Shown: positions 34,664 through 44,009, counted from the stretch's first letter. The stretch: 64,000 nucleotides of DNA from an uncultured bacterium (GCA_947073545.1 CAMTMP010000015.1:21779-85778); one strand, 5' to 3'. Numbers and translations are program-made. Notes: generated by a model from the letters alone, not told the origin.

Positions 34664-36112
34664 CTAATTCAACACTTCGATATTTTGTATCATTACCGGC
34701 TTTCCCGTCTGCTGGTATAACTGCACAACACTGCTCCTGTCTCCGTAATAGGCATCGCTTATCGCAATCGCCCTGTCTAAATCCGGTGTGTCATCGTAAA
34801 TACCCCATGCTTCCTCAATGTACCGATCTCTGATTTCCCTGTATCTCTCCAGCAGTTCAGGGCGCATGGATTTCATAGTATTTTCAAGAAGCGGATGGGG
34901 CCGCCACAGAAGCGCTATCTCTTCCTGATTGTCGCTGAATATCCGTAACGTATTCTCTACTTTTTCCATCCATTTCTCACTGTCATGTAAAAATGTGCTG
35001 ATGCTTATGTTATAGAAGATTACCTTCTTAAGTTCCCCATTCGGCTTCCCTATCACCCGCATCCAGTCTTTAGGTATATTTGACTCACCTTTTACGGTAT
35101 TCACTACCTTATCAATTTTCGGAGAACCCAAACCCAGTATTTTGTTCTCCAGTTCCAATCTTGAAACAGGAAGATTCGCCTGCTTTGCCTCCTGCAAATA
35201 CTCCTCGATGTAAATTAGGCGCATAGCCTCAGACTGTACAACTACCTTGTCAGCATAAATCGTTCCCGGCAAAAAGCAGAAGTGCTTCATGGAATCAATT
35301 TTTCTCTGCCTTTCCAAGTCATCAAACTTTATCTCTTCTAATATAAAATAAGGTATATATACCAAAAAATCTGTATGCTGTTTCAAATTTTTCGCATAAT
35401 ACCTTGGATGCACACTTGTCACATGATTCCAATTATCATATGGATTATGAATAAAAATCATATCCGGCTTTCTCTCCTCAAGCCGATAAGTCTGCCAATC
35501 TGTAATTTCTATATTCTGAGGATATTCATTCGCTTCGTAATGCATTATACCAAAAGAATGATCATCATTCAAATCAAAATAGGGAATCGGCACACAGTAT
35601 ACGTCACAATCCGGATCTTCCTTTGCCGCTAAATACACACTTTCCAGCGAATCCCACATAGCCGCCTTGTATGGAAAAAAAACAATTTCTTTTCGAACCG
35701 GTATATCATATTTAACACTGTTTTCCACACGCAGCAATTGTTTTTTTAATAATTTGTACACTTTATTGGACTCGCAAGTGACATTCGTCTTTCCTGTGGA
35801 CGCCTCCTCCACATTGGGAGTCATACTTTCAAATACACGAAAAAGAGTCTCGCAGTATTCTTCTACATGCGAAACTGTAACACATTCTTCTCCCTCAGTC
35901 TCTTCGATGGCGTTTCCCAGCTCTACGGCAAACTCCTGACATTCTGCCAGCATCGTCTGTACGGACGGCATGTTATGTTTTTCGAGAGCTTCCCTGATTT
36001 CGCCATGCGCCTGCTGCAAACCGTCTATGAAATTCAGTATTTCCCGCTTCCTTGCTTGTCTCATACGTTTCTCAGCTTCCCTGCATATATGACATACTAA
36101 ACGTTCACCCAA
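34664..36112 (-). CDS. GT-B-like transferase, CDP-glycerol glycerophosphotransferase-like
   Basis: About 482 residues. The first ~115 are helical and charged. The rest (from VRKEIVFFPYKAAMWDSLESVY) looks like a GT-B fold related to CDP-glycerol:poly(glycerophosphate) glycerophosphotransferases: MIFIHNPYDNWNHV, PGTIYADKVVVQSEAM, LLWRPHPLL and AIAISDAYYGDRSSVVQLY, the last two being the usual donor-site landmarks. It could transfer a phosphopolyol or sugar. The annotated start is a TTG with a weak upstream site (ATCGGA); an internal ATG at 36064 with GGGAAG about 11 bases upstream is a real alternative. It lies right after gmhB. Confidence 0.65.
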   Translation of the reverse strand: MGERLVCHICREAEKRMRQARKREILNFIDGLQQAHGEIREALEKHNMPSVQTMLAECQEFAVELGNAIEETEGEECVTVSHVEEYCETLFRVFESMTPNVEEASTGKTNVTCESNKVYKLLKKQLLRVENSVKYDIPVRKEIVFFPYKAAMWDSLESVYLAAKEDPDCDVYCVPIPYFDLNDDHSFGIMHYEANEYPQNIEITDWQTYRLEERKPDMIFIHNPYDNWNHVTSVHPRYYAKNLKQHTDFLVYIPYFILEEIKFDDLERQRKIDSMKHFCFLPGTIYADKVVVQSEAMRLIYIEEYLQEAKQANLPVSRLELENKILGLGSPKIDKVVNTVKGESNIPKDWMRVIGKPNGELKKVIFYNISISTFLHDSEKWMEKVENTLRIFSDNQEEIALLWRPHPLLENTMKSMRPELLERYREIRDRYIEEAWGIYDDTPDLDRAIAISDAYYGDRSSVVQLYQQTGKPVMIQNIEVLN

Positions 36113-36181
36113 TCCGATGTAATATATTTCGGCAACATTTACAAAAACATTAGGGTTTCCACTTTATATAGTTTCGAAAGG

Positions 36182-36745
36182 CTAGTGTACTGTATCATTT
36201 TTGGGCCTGTCATCCAATATCTCCGCAAATTCTCTCAGATTTTCCAATTTATAATCCGGCTCTACATTCTGTTCCAGCCTCTGCGAACCATAGCCGCTCT
36301 CCAAAAGTGCCGTTTTTATCCCCATCGCCTTTCCTGTCAAAATATCGCCCGCTCTGTCTCCCACTATAAACGACCCTGTCAAGTCAATGGGAAAATCCCG
36401 GCACGCTTCTTCGAGCAGTCCTGTCTGCGGCTTCCTGCAATTACACTTCATCGCATACTTTTTGACTGTCCCTCCCGGATGATGCGGGCAGTAATACACC
36501 GCGTCCACCCCTGTTTCCCGCATTAGTCTCCGGTTCATTTTCCACAGCTCTTCTTCCGAAAACAGCCCTCTCGCAATGCCACTTTGATTCGTAATAACGA
36601 TCGCGTAATATCCTTTCTTGTGAATTTTGTCTACACAATCTTTCGCATACGGAAATATTTTTAACCGTTCTGCTTCGCAGACATAGCTCTCTTCCACCGC
36701 GAGCACACCGTCCCTGTCCAAAAAAACCGCCGGCTTTGTACTCAA
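36182..36745 (-). CDS. gmhB: D,D-heptose bisphosphate phosphatase GmhB-like (HAD family)
   Basis: A 187-residue HAD-superfamily histidinol-phosphatase-like enzyme. It has FLDRDGVL (catalytic Asp pair), VITNQSGIARG, the zinc loop YYCPHHPGG...CNCRKP (Cys and His ligands, about 104-124) and IVGDRAGDILTGKAMG. All are GmhB features. In heptose synthesis GmhB removes the 7-phosphate from heptose 1,7-bisphosphate. The start is a TTG overlapping the stop of gmhA (TTGA), with GGGGTGA upstream, so translation is coupled. Confidence 0.9.
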   Translation of the reverse strand: MSTKPAVFLDRDGVLAVEESYVCEAERLKIFPYAKDCVDKIHKKGYYAIVITNQSGIARGLFSEEELWKMNRRLMRETGVDAVYYCPHHPGGTVKKYAMKCNCRKPQTGLLEEACRDFPIDLTGSFIVGDRAGDILTGKAMGIKTALLESGYGSQRLEQNVEPDYKLENLREFAEILDDRPKNDTVH

Positions 36746-37320
36746 AGCTTCACCCCGTCTCTTTCCATGATCAGATCCACGATCTGCTGCAGCACAAGAT
36801 TGTGAATGGATTCCACGATTCCGTACTTTTCACTTGGCACATACACATTAACCGTTCCCATCCCTTTCGCCTGGTTGTCCGGGCGAAATCCTGTAAAAGT
36901 GATAACCTCCGCCTCTCTGCTTCCGGCAGTCTCTATCGCATTACAGATGTTCTTCGAATTTCCCGAACTGCTGATGGCAACCAGAAGATCTCCCGGACTT
37001 AACAGAAACTCAAGCGGCCTCGAAAAAATAGATTCGTAGCCATAATCGTTTCCCATACAGGTTGTGACCGCGTTATCATAAAGGCTGTAAGTCTTCATGC
37101 CGCCGTTTTTCATAAAATCAGCAGTCATGTGGCTGGCAATGGCGGAACTTCCTCCGTTTCCAATAAAAAAGACCGAGGAGCCGTTCTTTTTATGTTCCGT
37201 AAATTTTTCTAACAATAGCATAATTCCTTCACTGTAGTCCACACATTTTTTTTCGTCCCCGACCCAAACTTCGGTTTCCCGAATCTTTTCTATGAGTTCT
37301 TCCATATATTGATCTTTCAT
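36742..37320 (-). CDS. gmhA: Sedoheptulose 7-phosphate isomerase GmhA-like (SIS domain)
   Basis: A 192-residue SIS-domain protein with FFIGNGGSSAIASHMTADF, LLVAISSSGNSKNI and EKYGIVESIHNLVLQQIVDLIM, matching GmhA, which converts sedoheptulose 7-phosphate to D-glycero-manno-heptose 7-phosphate. GAGGAG lies 7 bases before the ATG. It is the first gene of the long minus-strand run, so the operon promoter should lie in 37321-37450; that gap has several TATA-like hexamers (for example TATAAT on the minus strand near 37348) but no convincing -35 box. Confidence 0.9.
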   Translation of the reverse strand: MKDQYMEELIEKIRETEVWVGDEKKCVDYSEGIMLLLEKFTEHKKNGSSVFFIGNGGSSAIASHMTADFMKNGGMKTYSLYDNAVTTCMGNDYGYESIFSRPLEFLLSPGDLLVAISSSGNSKNICNAIETAGSREAEVITFTGFRPDNQAKGMGTVNVYVPSEKYGIVESIHNLVLQQIVDLIMERDGVKL

Positions 37321-37450
37321 CGTTATGCTCCTCTTATTCTGTTCACATTATATAATAAGATATATATACTATAAACATCCAATCCTTCCCAATTTAAATC
37401 CTGCGCAAATGATTCTCGCTGTAAAAACAGCGGTTCCTCCGGTTTTTTGC

Positions 37451-39145
37451 CTACCCAATCAACACTTCCTTCCCCTCAAACGCAAACCCGTACTTCCTGA
37501 TCCGTTCATCGGGAATCCCCTTCGCCATAAGCGTCTGCGCATACTGCTTCTCCTCGATCTGCAAAAGCGCCGCCTGCACGGTATCCTGCAGGGTTTTCTC
37601 TTCGTCAGGGTCATGCACTTTAAATTCCAGTATGATGGCATCGTCCTTTTCGCCAAGGGGCTCCAGCATCACATCATACCTTCCAAACCCGCTCTCCCGG
37701 TTGGACGTAACCGCATACCTGTCCGCCAAATCCACCATAAGTCCGAGGACAAATCCATGGTAAAACCGCTCCGGTTCCGCATATTCGGAAGGTCTGTTTC
37801 CGGCATCAAAGAAACTGAACGTCGCAAGCGCCACCTTATTCATATAGTGATTCATCGCTTTTCTGTCCCCCGCCAGCAATGCCTGAATGAATGCGTTATA
37901 ATTCGATGCGCTGCCCGAAAACCACCCCCTGACCATATTTTTAAACATGATCTCCACTTCGTGGTTTGTCAGCGCCAGTTCATATTTGGGTTCAACTATA
38001 AAATCATCTTCCTCATACTTTTCATAATCCAGTATTTTCAGATATCCGCTCGCCACAAGCAGGCTCCAGATCGCATATTCGTTATTTTCCAACTGGTTAT
38101 ACACAATCTGCTCGTCTATCGGCACGATCAGATGCTCCCCCTGTATGAGCTTCTCGAAGGACTCCTTCACGTCCCTGCCGCCCTCCCGGATCAGCTTTCC
38201 CACAAGGCTGTTGGAGCTGGTGTTCGCCCAGTAGGCGGTCGATTTTCCTTTATCCAGCAGATTCAGCACAGACCAGGGATTGTAAATATCTTTCGATTCC
38301 CCGAAGATAAACCCGTCGTACCACCACTTGACCTTCTGCTTTTCCCCGCCCATCCCATATTCCTCCAGAGCCGCAAACACTTCCTCCTCCGTAAAGCCAA
38401 AGGCCGTTTCGTATTTGCATGATGTGGTGGTGACCACTTCAAGATTGTTCAGATCCGAAAAGATGGACTCTTTGCTGACTCTGGTAATTCCTGTCATAAT
38501 CGCCCTTTCCAGCCACGGGTTTGTCTTAAAAGTGGAATTGAACATGCTTCTCGTAAAACCCACAAGTTCTTCCCAGTAGCCATGGACATAGGCTTCCTGC
38601 ATGGGCGTGTCGTATTCGTCCAGCAGAATGATCACCCTCTTTCCATAATAAGCAGATAAATATTTAGAAAGATAGTGAATCGCCAGCGACGCAGCCACGT
38701 CATCCATATCTACGGATATGCTCCTGAAAAATACCCGGTCGCCTTCCGCCATCGTGTCACTTTCCAGTAAAAACGCACAGTTCGTATAAAGCTCTGTCAA
38801 TAGCTGACATATTTTTCTGCGGGTATTCTGATAATTGGTCTCCTTGATATTGGCAAAAGACAGGCTGATCATCGGATAAGTGCCCTGCAAGGCGCGGTAC
38901 TTCTCCTCCTGCCAAATGGAAAGCCCTTCAAACAGTTCTCCCCGTCCCGCGTATCTCACGGAGAAAAACTGCTCCGTCATACTTATATTCAGAGTTTTCC
39001 CGAAGCGGCGCGGTCTGGTGATCAGTGTCACTTCATCCCCGCTTTCCCACCACTCCTTAATAAACTGCGTCTTGTCCACATAAAAATACTGATTTTCAAT
39101 GATCTTTCCAAAATCCTGAATCCCGATCCCTACCGTTCTTGCCAT
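37451..39145 (-). CDS. AAA-ATPase-like / PD-(D/E)XK nuclease-like protein
   Basis: A 564-residue protein of the family common in gut Firmicutes and Bacteroidetes that joins an AAA-ATPase-like domain (PF09820 type) to a PD-(D/E)XK nuclease-like domain (PF08011 type). Visible are a Walker A variant in RPRRFGKTLN, Walker B in RVIILLDEYDTPM, and near the end the nuclease core YDVMLEPLGEKDDAIILEFKV with the E-x-K pair. The function is not established. GGAGG lies 5 bases before the ATG at 39145; an upstream TTG in the same frame is less likely. It separates the glycan operon from the housekeeping region. Confidence 0.85.
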   Translation of the reverse strand: MARTVGIGIQDFGKIIENQYFYVDKTQFIKEWWESGDEVTLITRPRRFGKTLNISMTEQFFSVRYAGRGELFEGLSIWQEEKYRALQGTYPMISLSFANIKETNYQNTRRKICQLLTELYTNCAFLLESDTMAEGDRVFFRSISVDMDDVAASLAIHYLSKYLSAYYGKRVIILLDEYDTPMQEAYVHGYWEELVGFTRSMFNSTFKTNPWLERAIMTGITRVSKESIFSDLNNLEVVTTTSCKYETAFGFTEEEVFAALEEYGMGGEKQKVKWWYDGFIFGESKDIYNPWSVLNLLDKGKSTAYWANTSSNSLVGKLIREGGRDVKESFEKLIQGEHLIVPIDEQIVYNQLENNEYAIWSLLVASGYLKILDYEKYEEDDFIVEPKYELALTNHEVEIMFKNMVRGWFSGSASNYNAFIQALLAGDRKAMNHYMNKVALATFSFFDAGNRPSEYAEPERFYHGFVLGLMVDLADRYAVTSNRESGFGRYDVMLEPLGEKDDAIILEFKVHDPDEEKTLQDTVQAALLQIEEKQYAQTLMAKGIPDERIRKYGFAFEGKEVLIG

Positions 39146-39269
39146 AACACCCTCCAAGCGTCCAATTTACATCGCCATTATATCAATCTTCCAAAAACAC
39201 GTCAATCTTTTAATGAATATTCACACTTTTTGTTTATAAAAATTTTACACAAACTAAAGTTTTCCCTCA

Positions 39270-39298
39270 TTGACATCTATTTCCGAAATATTTATCAT
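39270..39298 (+). promoter_or_regulatory. Sigma-A type promoter for the gene at 39434
   Basis: TTGACA (39270-39275) and TATCAT (39293-39298) are separated by 17 bases, on the plus strand, 136 bases before the membrane-anchored protein gene. The consensus -35 and optimal spacing make this a strong candidate. The rest of the 39146-39433 gap shows nothing else I can name. Confidence 0.65.
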
Positions 39299-39433
39299 TA
39301 TAACATAGATGCAGGAAATTCTCACTCCCACAGATCATTTATTTCTGCCAAATGTAACAGTTCAGCCTTCGGCTTCTCTGTCACATAAGATTAAAATACG
39401 GAAGACTCCTCCCGGCAAAGAAAGGATTACTGT

Positions 39434-40267
39434 ATGTCGTCACAAAATTCAGTTATTGAAGAGATCAGGGAACAGCAAAAAAAGGCTTTTGCGACCATGT
39501 CTCCGAAAGAAAAGCTCGCCTATTTCTGGGATTACTATAAGATACACACAATCGCGGCAATTGCCGTAATAGCTTTTGTCATCGCCTTTATCAACTCCTA
39601 CCGCTCCAACAAACCCATCGTTTTCTATGCAGTTATGCTGAATGCGAAGGCCATGGCGGACAATGCCGCTTCCGCCTCTGCGTGGAACGAAGGATTCATG
39701 GAATTCGCAGGCATCGACCCGGAGGCTTATCAGGTGAATATCGACACGTCCGTATCCTTATCTGTTGGCGGAGGCGACCAGTACGAAGTCGCCAACCGGC
39801 AGAAAATGATGGCTATGATGCACGCGGGCGATATCCACGCGATCGTGGCGGACACGGAAACTTTTGAAGGTTATGCCCGCCTTGAATACTTCTATGATCT
39901 GAACGCCGCTTTTAGCGAAGAGGAACTGGCTCCCTATGCCGATCTGCTCTACTACACGGACGGCGCTGCATTTGATGAGGAGACCGGCGACACACTGGAA
40001 GAAATGGAGGCCGCACAGGAAGCCATATACAATAAAGTCATCGACCACGGCGATCCCGCTTCTATGGAAAAACCTGTGGCTGTGGGCATCCGCATCCCGC
40101 AGACAGGAAACAAGCTGGGGGATTCCGGCTACTACGATTATATTTTTGAGAGCGATTACACCTTTCAGGGGTATCCGTCCGAAATCGTAATTGGGATTCC
40201 GCTGTCAATGGAGAACCCGAAGATTACATTGCAGTTTTTAAACTATCTGTTTGAGGGTAATGTCTGA
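39434..40267 (+). CDS. Membrane-anchored protein of unknown function
   Basis: A 277-residue protein. After a charged N-terminal helix (IEEIREQQKKAFATMSPKEK) there is one membrane segment (TIAAIAVIAFVIAFIN, about 43-58), then an outer domain of about 215 residues. That domain, with FYAVMLNAKAMAD, MHAGDIHAIVADTETFEGYA and YLFEG at the end, has the alternating look of a periplasmic-binding-like or lipoprotein-type fold but I do not recognise a named family. Positively charged residues before the segment favour N-in topology. It is one of two clear plus-strand genes and has its own promoter. Confidence 0.8.
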   Translation: MSSQNSVIEEIREQQKKAFATMSPKEKLAYFWDYYKIHTIAAIAVIAFVIAFINSYRSNKPIVFYAVMLNAKAMADNAASASAWNEGFMEFAGIDPEAYQVNIDTSVSLSVGGGDQYEVANRQKMMAMMHAGDIHAIVADTETFEGYARLEYFYDLNAAFSEEELAPYADLLYYTDGAAFDEETGDTLEEMEAAQEAIYNKVIDHGDPASMEKPVAVGIRIPQTGNKLGDSGYYDYIFESDYTFQGYPSEIVIGIPLSMENPKITLQFLNYLFEGNV

Positions 40268-40324
40268 GAGTATATCTGATATCCGTTCTGTCATTCGACG
40301 GCCATACTGATTACAAACAATTCA

Positions 40325-40353
40325 CGCCGGAGCCTATCATATCTGCTCCGGCG
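40325..40353. terminator. Hairpin between convergent genes
   Basis: A perfect 9-bp stem (CGCCGGAGC/GCTCCGGCG) with an 11-base loop lies 57 bases after the plus-strand gene and before the end of gatB on the other strand. On the plus strand it is followed by only a short T stretch (CATTTC), so it may be a weak bidirectional terminator. Confidence 0.5.
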
Positions 40354-40428
40354 CATTTCACCTAGCTGGTATATTCACACTTTGCAATGCCATGACCTTT
40401 GTCACGTCTCAAGAAAATGACATATCCA

Positions 40429-41868
40429 TCAGTTTTGTAACAACTCCCGCAGCATCTCGTTCACCGCCCCGGGATCTGCCTTCCCCTTCATTGCCTTCAT
40501 TGTCTGCCCTACCAGAAAACCGATCGCTTTTTCTTTTCCGCTCCGATAATCCTCCACGGACCGGGGGTTCGCCGCAATCACTTCCTCTATAGTCTTTTTC
40601 AAGGCGCCCTCGTCGTTGACGGTCTTTAATCCCTTCTCCTCCACATACTGTTCAGGATCAACATTTTCCACAAACATGACCTCAAAAACTTCTTTTGCCA
40701 CCGAGCTGTTGATCTTCTTCGTATCGGCAAGCGCAATCAGTTTCGCCATATTTTCGGGCGAAAAGCACAGGTCGGAAGCATCCACCTCGCGCTCCTTCAT
40801 CAGACGCAGCGTCTCGCCCATAATCCAGTTGGAAACTTTTTTGGGCTGCGCCCCCAGCGCCACCGTCGCTTCGAACAGATCCGCCAGCGGCTTCTCCCCT
40901 GTAATAATCTCGATATCATAGTCGGGAATATCAAATTCCTCCCGGTAACGCGCCATTTTTTCCGTGCGAAACTCCGGCTGTCTTGCACGGATCTCCTCCA
41001 GCATCTTTTCGTTTACGCTGACCGGCGTCAGATCGGGATCTGGGAAATAGCGGTAATCCTGCGCATCTTCCTTGCTTCGCATGGCGTAGGACTCACACTT
41101 GGCATCGTCCCATCTTCTTGTTTCCTGCACGACACTTTCCCCCGCTTCGATCAGGTCGATCTGCCGCGCCGTCTCCCCCTCGATCGCCCTTGTAATGGCC
41201 TTAAAGCTGTTCAGGTTCTTCATCTCCGTCCGGGTGCCGAAATGCTCCGCTCCCACCTCCCTGACAGAAAGGTTCACGTCCGCGCGCATGGAACCTTCCT
41301 GCAGTTTACAGTCGGACGCGCCCAAATACTGAATCAACAGCCGCAGCTTTTCCAGATAAGCAATGACTTCCACCGCGCTTCGCATGTCCGGCTCGGACAC
41401 GATCTCAATCAGCGGCACGCCGGAGCGATTGTAATCCACCAGACTGCATTCCTCCCACTCGTCATGGATCAGCTTGCCCGCATCCTCCTCCATGTGGATC
41501 TCGTGGATGCCCACAATCTTTTTGCCGCCCTGTTCCGTTTCGATCTCCACGCCGCCGTTTCGGCAGATAGGAAGATAAAGCTGGGAAATCTGGTAATTCT
41601 GCGGATTGTCCGGGTAGAAATAGTTTTTTCTGTCAAACTTTGCATAACGGGTGATATCGCAGTTTGTCGCAAGCCCCACGGCTATGGCATACTCCAGAAC
41701 CTGTTTGTTAAGAACCGGCAGAGAGCCGGGCATTCCCGTGCAGACCGGGCAGGTCTGGGTGTTCGGCGCCGCCCCAAAAGCGGTGGAACAGCCGCAGAAT
41801 ATCTTTGTTTTCGTGGAAAGTTCCACATGGACTTCCAAGCCGATTACGGTTTCATACTGTTTGCTCAT
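40429..41868 (-). CDS. gatB: Aspartyl/glutamyl-tRNA amidotransferase subunit B
   Basis: A 479-residue GatB. It starts YETVIGLEVHVELSTKTKIFC, has the zinc-binding CGC...CPVCTGMPGSLP pattern, the HMEEDAGKLIHD segment of the kinase-like site, and the C-terminal Yqey-like tail ending PGAVNEMLRELL. With GatA and GatC it forms GatCAB, which converts misacylated Glu-tRNA(Gln) and, where needed, Asp-tRNA(Asn) to the amidated forms. The start overlaps the gatA stop by ATGA. It is the last gene of the aspS-gatC-gatA-gatB series. Confidence 0.97.
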   Translation of the reverse strand: MSKQYETVIGLEVHVELSTKTKIFCGCSTAFGAAPNTQTCPVCTGMPGSLPVLNKQVLEYAIAVGLATNCDITRYAKFDRKNYFYPDNPQNYQISQLYLPICRNGGVEIETEQGGKKIVGIHEIHMEEDAGKLIHDEWEECSLVDYNRSGVPLIEIVSEPDMRSAVEVIAYLEKLRLLIQYLGASDCKLQEGSMRADVNLSVREVGAEHFGTRTEMKNLNSFKAITRAIEGETARQIDLIEAGESVVQETRRWDDAKCESYAMRSKEDAQDYRYFPDPDLTPVSVNEKMLEEIRARQPEFRTEKMARYREEFDIPDYDIEIITGEKPLADLFEATVALGAQPKKVSNWIMGETLRLMKEREVDASDLCFSPENMAKLIALADTKKINSSVAKEVFEVMFVENVDPEQYVEEKGLKTVNDEGALKKTIEEVIAANPRSVEDYRSGKEKAIGFLVGQTMKAMKGKADPGAVNEMLRELLQN

Positions 41869-43397
41869 GCCTTCTCACCTCCCTGCCCTTCGCCAGCAAA
41901 TGACACTTGTGTTATTTCTTCCTTCCGTCTGATATCCGACATCTTACCGGATGCCGCGCCGTCTCTTCTCACCTGCTCGTAAGTATATGCGGCTCTGATT
42001 AGCTTTTTCTCCTGAAAGCAGTCCCCGATCAGCTGCAGACCGATCGGCAGGCCCTTGCTGTCCCGCCCGCAGGGAACGCTGATGCCCGGCAGTCCCGCCA
42101 GATTCACGGCAATCGTATAAATATCGCCCAGATACATCCGGAGCGGATCTGCCAGACTCTCCCCCAGCTTCGGCGCGGTAGTGGGCGCTACCGGGCCAAG
42201 AATCAGGTCGTATTTTGCAAAAGCCTCATCGAACGCCTTTTTAATCAGCGCTTTCACCTTCAAAGCCTTCAGATAATAAGCATCGTAGTAGCCGGAACTT
42301 AGCACAAAAGATCCCAGCATAATACGGCGCTTCACTTCCTCGCCAAAACCCTCGGAGCGGGATTTTTTATACATATTATGGAGACCCGCGTACTCCTCGG
42401 TGCGGTAACCGTACTTGATGCCGTCGAACCGCTCCAGATTGGAGCTCGCCTCCGCCGCCGCGATGGTATAGTAAGCCGGAATCGCGTAGTCCACCAGACT
42501 TAAGTCAAACCGCTCCACCACCGCGCCTCTGCTCTCCAAAACTTCCGCCCCCCGCAGCACAGCCGTCCGCACCTCGTCATCCAGCCCTTCCCCCAGATAG
42601 TCGTTCGGAATACCGATACGCATCCCCTTCACATCCTCTGTGAGAGCCGCCGTAAAGTCGGTGTCGTCCCGTGAAACGGACGTGGAATCCTTCGTATCGT
42701 GGGAGGCAAGTGCTGTGAGCACAGCCGCACAGTCCGTCACATCTCTGGTCAGCGGCCCGATCTGGTCCAGAGAGGAGCCGTAGGCGATCAGACCGTAGCG
42801 GGAAACCGTGCCGTAAGTAGGTTTCATCCCCACCACCCCGCAGTAGGACGCCGGCTGTCTGATGGAACCGCCCGTATCGGAACCGATGGCATAAATACAC
42901 TCGCCCGCCGCAACCGCCGCCGCCGAACCGCCGGAAGAACCGCCCGGCACATGTTCCGGGTTTCTCGGGTTCTTCGTCGGCCCGTAGGCGGAAGTTTCTG
43001 TCGTGGAACCCATAGCGAACTCGTCCATATTGGTCTTGCCGAGAATCACTGCCCCAGCCTTTAGCAGATTTTTCACAGCCTCCGCCGTGTAGGGCGGCAC
43101 AAAATTATGCAGAATTTTGGAAGAGCAGGTAGTGAGCAGTCCTTCCGTACAGATGTTGTCCTTCACCGCCACCGGCACCCCTGCAAGCGGCCCCGTCAGC
43201 TCCCCTGCCTCGATTTTTTCCTGCACTGCCCGGGCCTGGGCCAGCGCACCTTCACGATCCACCGTTACATAACAGTTGTGATTTTTATCCTCTTTTTCAA
43301 TCTGCGCAAGCACAGCCTCCGCAGTTTCCACCGCGGTGGTTTCCCCCGCTCTTATTGCCGCAGAGAGTTGTGTTGCAGTCATTTCTGTTATATCCAT
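41865..43397 (-). CDS. gatA: Aspartyl/glutamyl-tRNA amidotransferase subunit A
   Basis: A 510-residue amidase-signature enzyme. The catalytic Lys is in VAVKDN, the cis-Ser in PGGSSGGSAAAVAAG and the nucleophilic Ser in SDTGGSIRQPA. GatA hydrolyses glutamine and passes ammonia to GatB. The C-terminus has about 20 extra residues (KEEITQVSFAGEGQGG region) beyond the usual end and overlaps gatB. Start ATG at 43397 has GGGGAAA upstream. A long palindromic element (43528-43660) lies between it and gatC. Confidence 0.97.
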   Translation of the reverse strand: MDITEMTATQLSAAIRAGETTAVETAEAVLAQIEKEDKNHNCYVTVDREGALAQARAVQEKIEAGELTGPLAGVPVAVKDNICTEGLLTTCSSKILHNFVPPYTAEAVKNLLKAGAVILGKTNMDEFAMGSTTETSAYGPTKNPRNPEHVPGGSSGGSAAAVAAGECIYAIGSDTGGSIRQPASYCGVVGMKPTYGTVSRYGLIAYGSSLDQIGPLTRDVTDCAAVLTALASHDTKDSTSVSRDDTDFTAALTEDVKGMRIGIPNDYLGEGLDDEVRTAVLRGAEVLESRGAVVERFDLSLVDYAIPAYYTIAAAEASSNLERFDGIKYGYRTEEYAGLHNMYKKSRSEGFGEEVKRRIMLGSFVLSSGYYDAYYLKALKVKALIKKAFDEAFAKYDLILGPVAPTTAPKLGESLADPLRMYLGDIYTIAVNLAGLPGISVPCGRDSKGLPIGLQLIGDCFQEKKLIRAAYTYEQVRRDGAASGKMSDIRRKEEITQVSFAGEGQGGEKA

Positions 43398-43527
43398 ATA
43401 TCTTTTCCCCGTCTTTCTCGTTCATATCGTGTGTGCCGCCATTACTTTCACTGAAACATGATTTATAGGTCAATCTTTCTATAACATAAATGGGCATCAT
43501 CCATGTCGCCGTTCTTAACCATTCTTT

Positions 43528-43660
43528 CATGGGCAGACAGTCATTTCTAAAGGAGCCCCTCAAAACACGTCAGCACTTAACGAGGTCTTTTCGAGTTTAG
43601 TGCTGCTACGTGTTTTGCGGAGCGGGAGCACGGCGACGTAGAAATGACTGTCTGCCCATG
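43528..43660. repeat. Long palindromic element, copy 1 (between gatC and gatA)
   Basis: Outer arms of 21 bases at 43528-43548 and 43640-43660 are perfect inverted repeats. Inside is a core of about 90 bases (43549-43639) with nested complementary blocks (AAAACACGT/ACGTGTTTT and CAGCACT/AGTGCTG). The core is repeated with about 85-90% visible identity at 44081-44171, but the outer arms there differ in sequence. It accounts for most of the 318-base gap between gatC and gatA. It could be a mobile palindromic repeat or a structured RNA or processing site; no encoded protein. Confidence 0.75.
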
Positions 43661-43715
43661 CTCATAACCTTAGGAAGCGGCGACATCCAAGCTATTGTCA
43701 CCCGCAAATCACCAT

Positions 43716-44009
43716 TTATTCAAATGTCCTCGGCACCACAAACATCCCATCCTTCTCCTGCGGCGCATTGGATAACATTCGTTCTCTTTCCTCCCCGTTC
43801 GTCACCACATCCTCCCGAAACACATTTTCCACCGGAAATACATGGGACATGGGCTCCACATCGGTGGTATCCAGTTCACCCAGCTTGTCGATATAATCAA
43901 GCATCCGCCCCATATCCGCCTTCGCCTGCGCCTTCTCTTCTGCAGACAATTCTAGTTTTGCGAGAATACCCACATATTCTATTGTCTCGTCGTTTATCAT
44001 ATTTGCCAT
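43716..44009 (-). CDS. gatC: Aspartyl/glutamyl-tRNA amidotransferase subunit C
   Basis: A 97-residue GatC with the usual start [22 protein letters not shown], the [22 protein letters not shown] helix-turn and the [16 protein letters not shown] tail that wraps GatA and GatB. It stabilises the GatCAB complex. AGGAG lies 6 bases before the ATG. It is bracketed by two copies of a palindromic element, unlike the usual tight gatCAB spacing. Confidence 0.96.
   Translation of the reverse strand: MANMINDETIEYVGILAKLELSAEEKAQAKADMGRMLDYIDKLGELDTTDVEPMSHVFPVENVFREDVVTNGEERERMLSNAPQEKDGMFVVPRTFE

Noticed and set aside
37417..37432. Small hairpin CGCTG/CAGCG after the ATPase gene as a terminator
   Set aside because: Only 5 bp and no T-run on the minus strand.
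37325..38422. A 365-codon open frame on the plus strand
   Set aside because: It lies wholly antisense to the AAA-ATPase gene, whose family motifs are clear; the plus-strand product is rich in Pro, His and Arg and lacks a ribosome binding site.
41242..41982. A 246-codon plus-strand open frame
   Set aside because: Antisense to gatB and gatA, which are certain.
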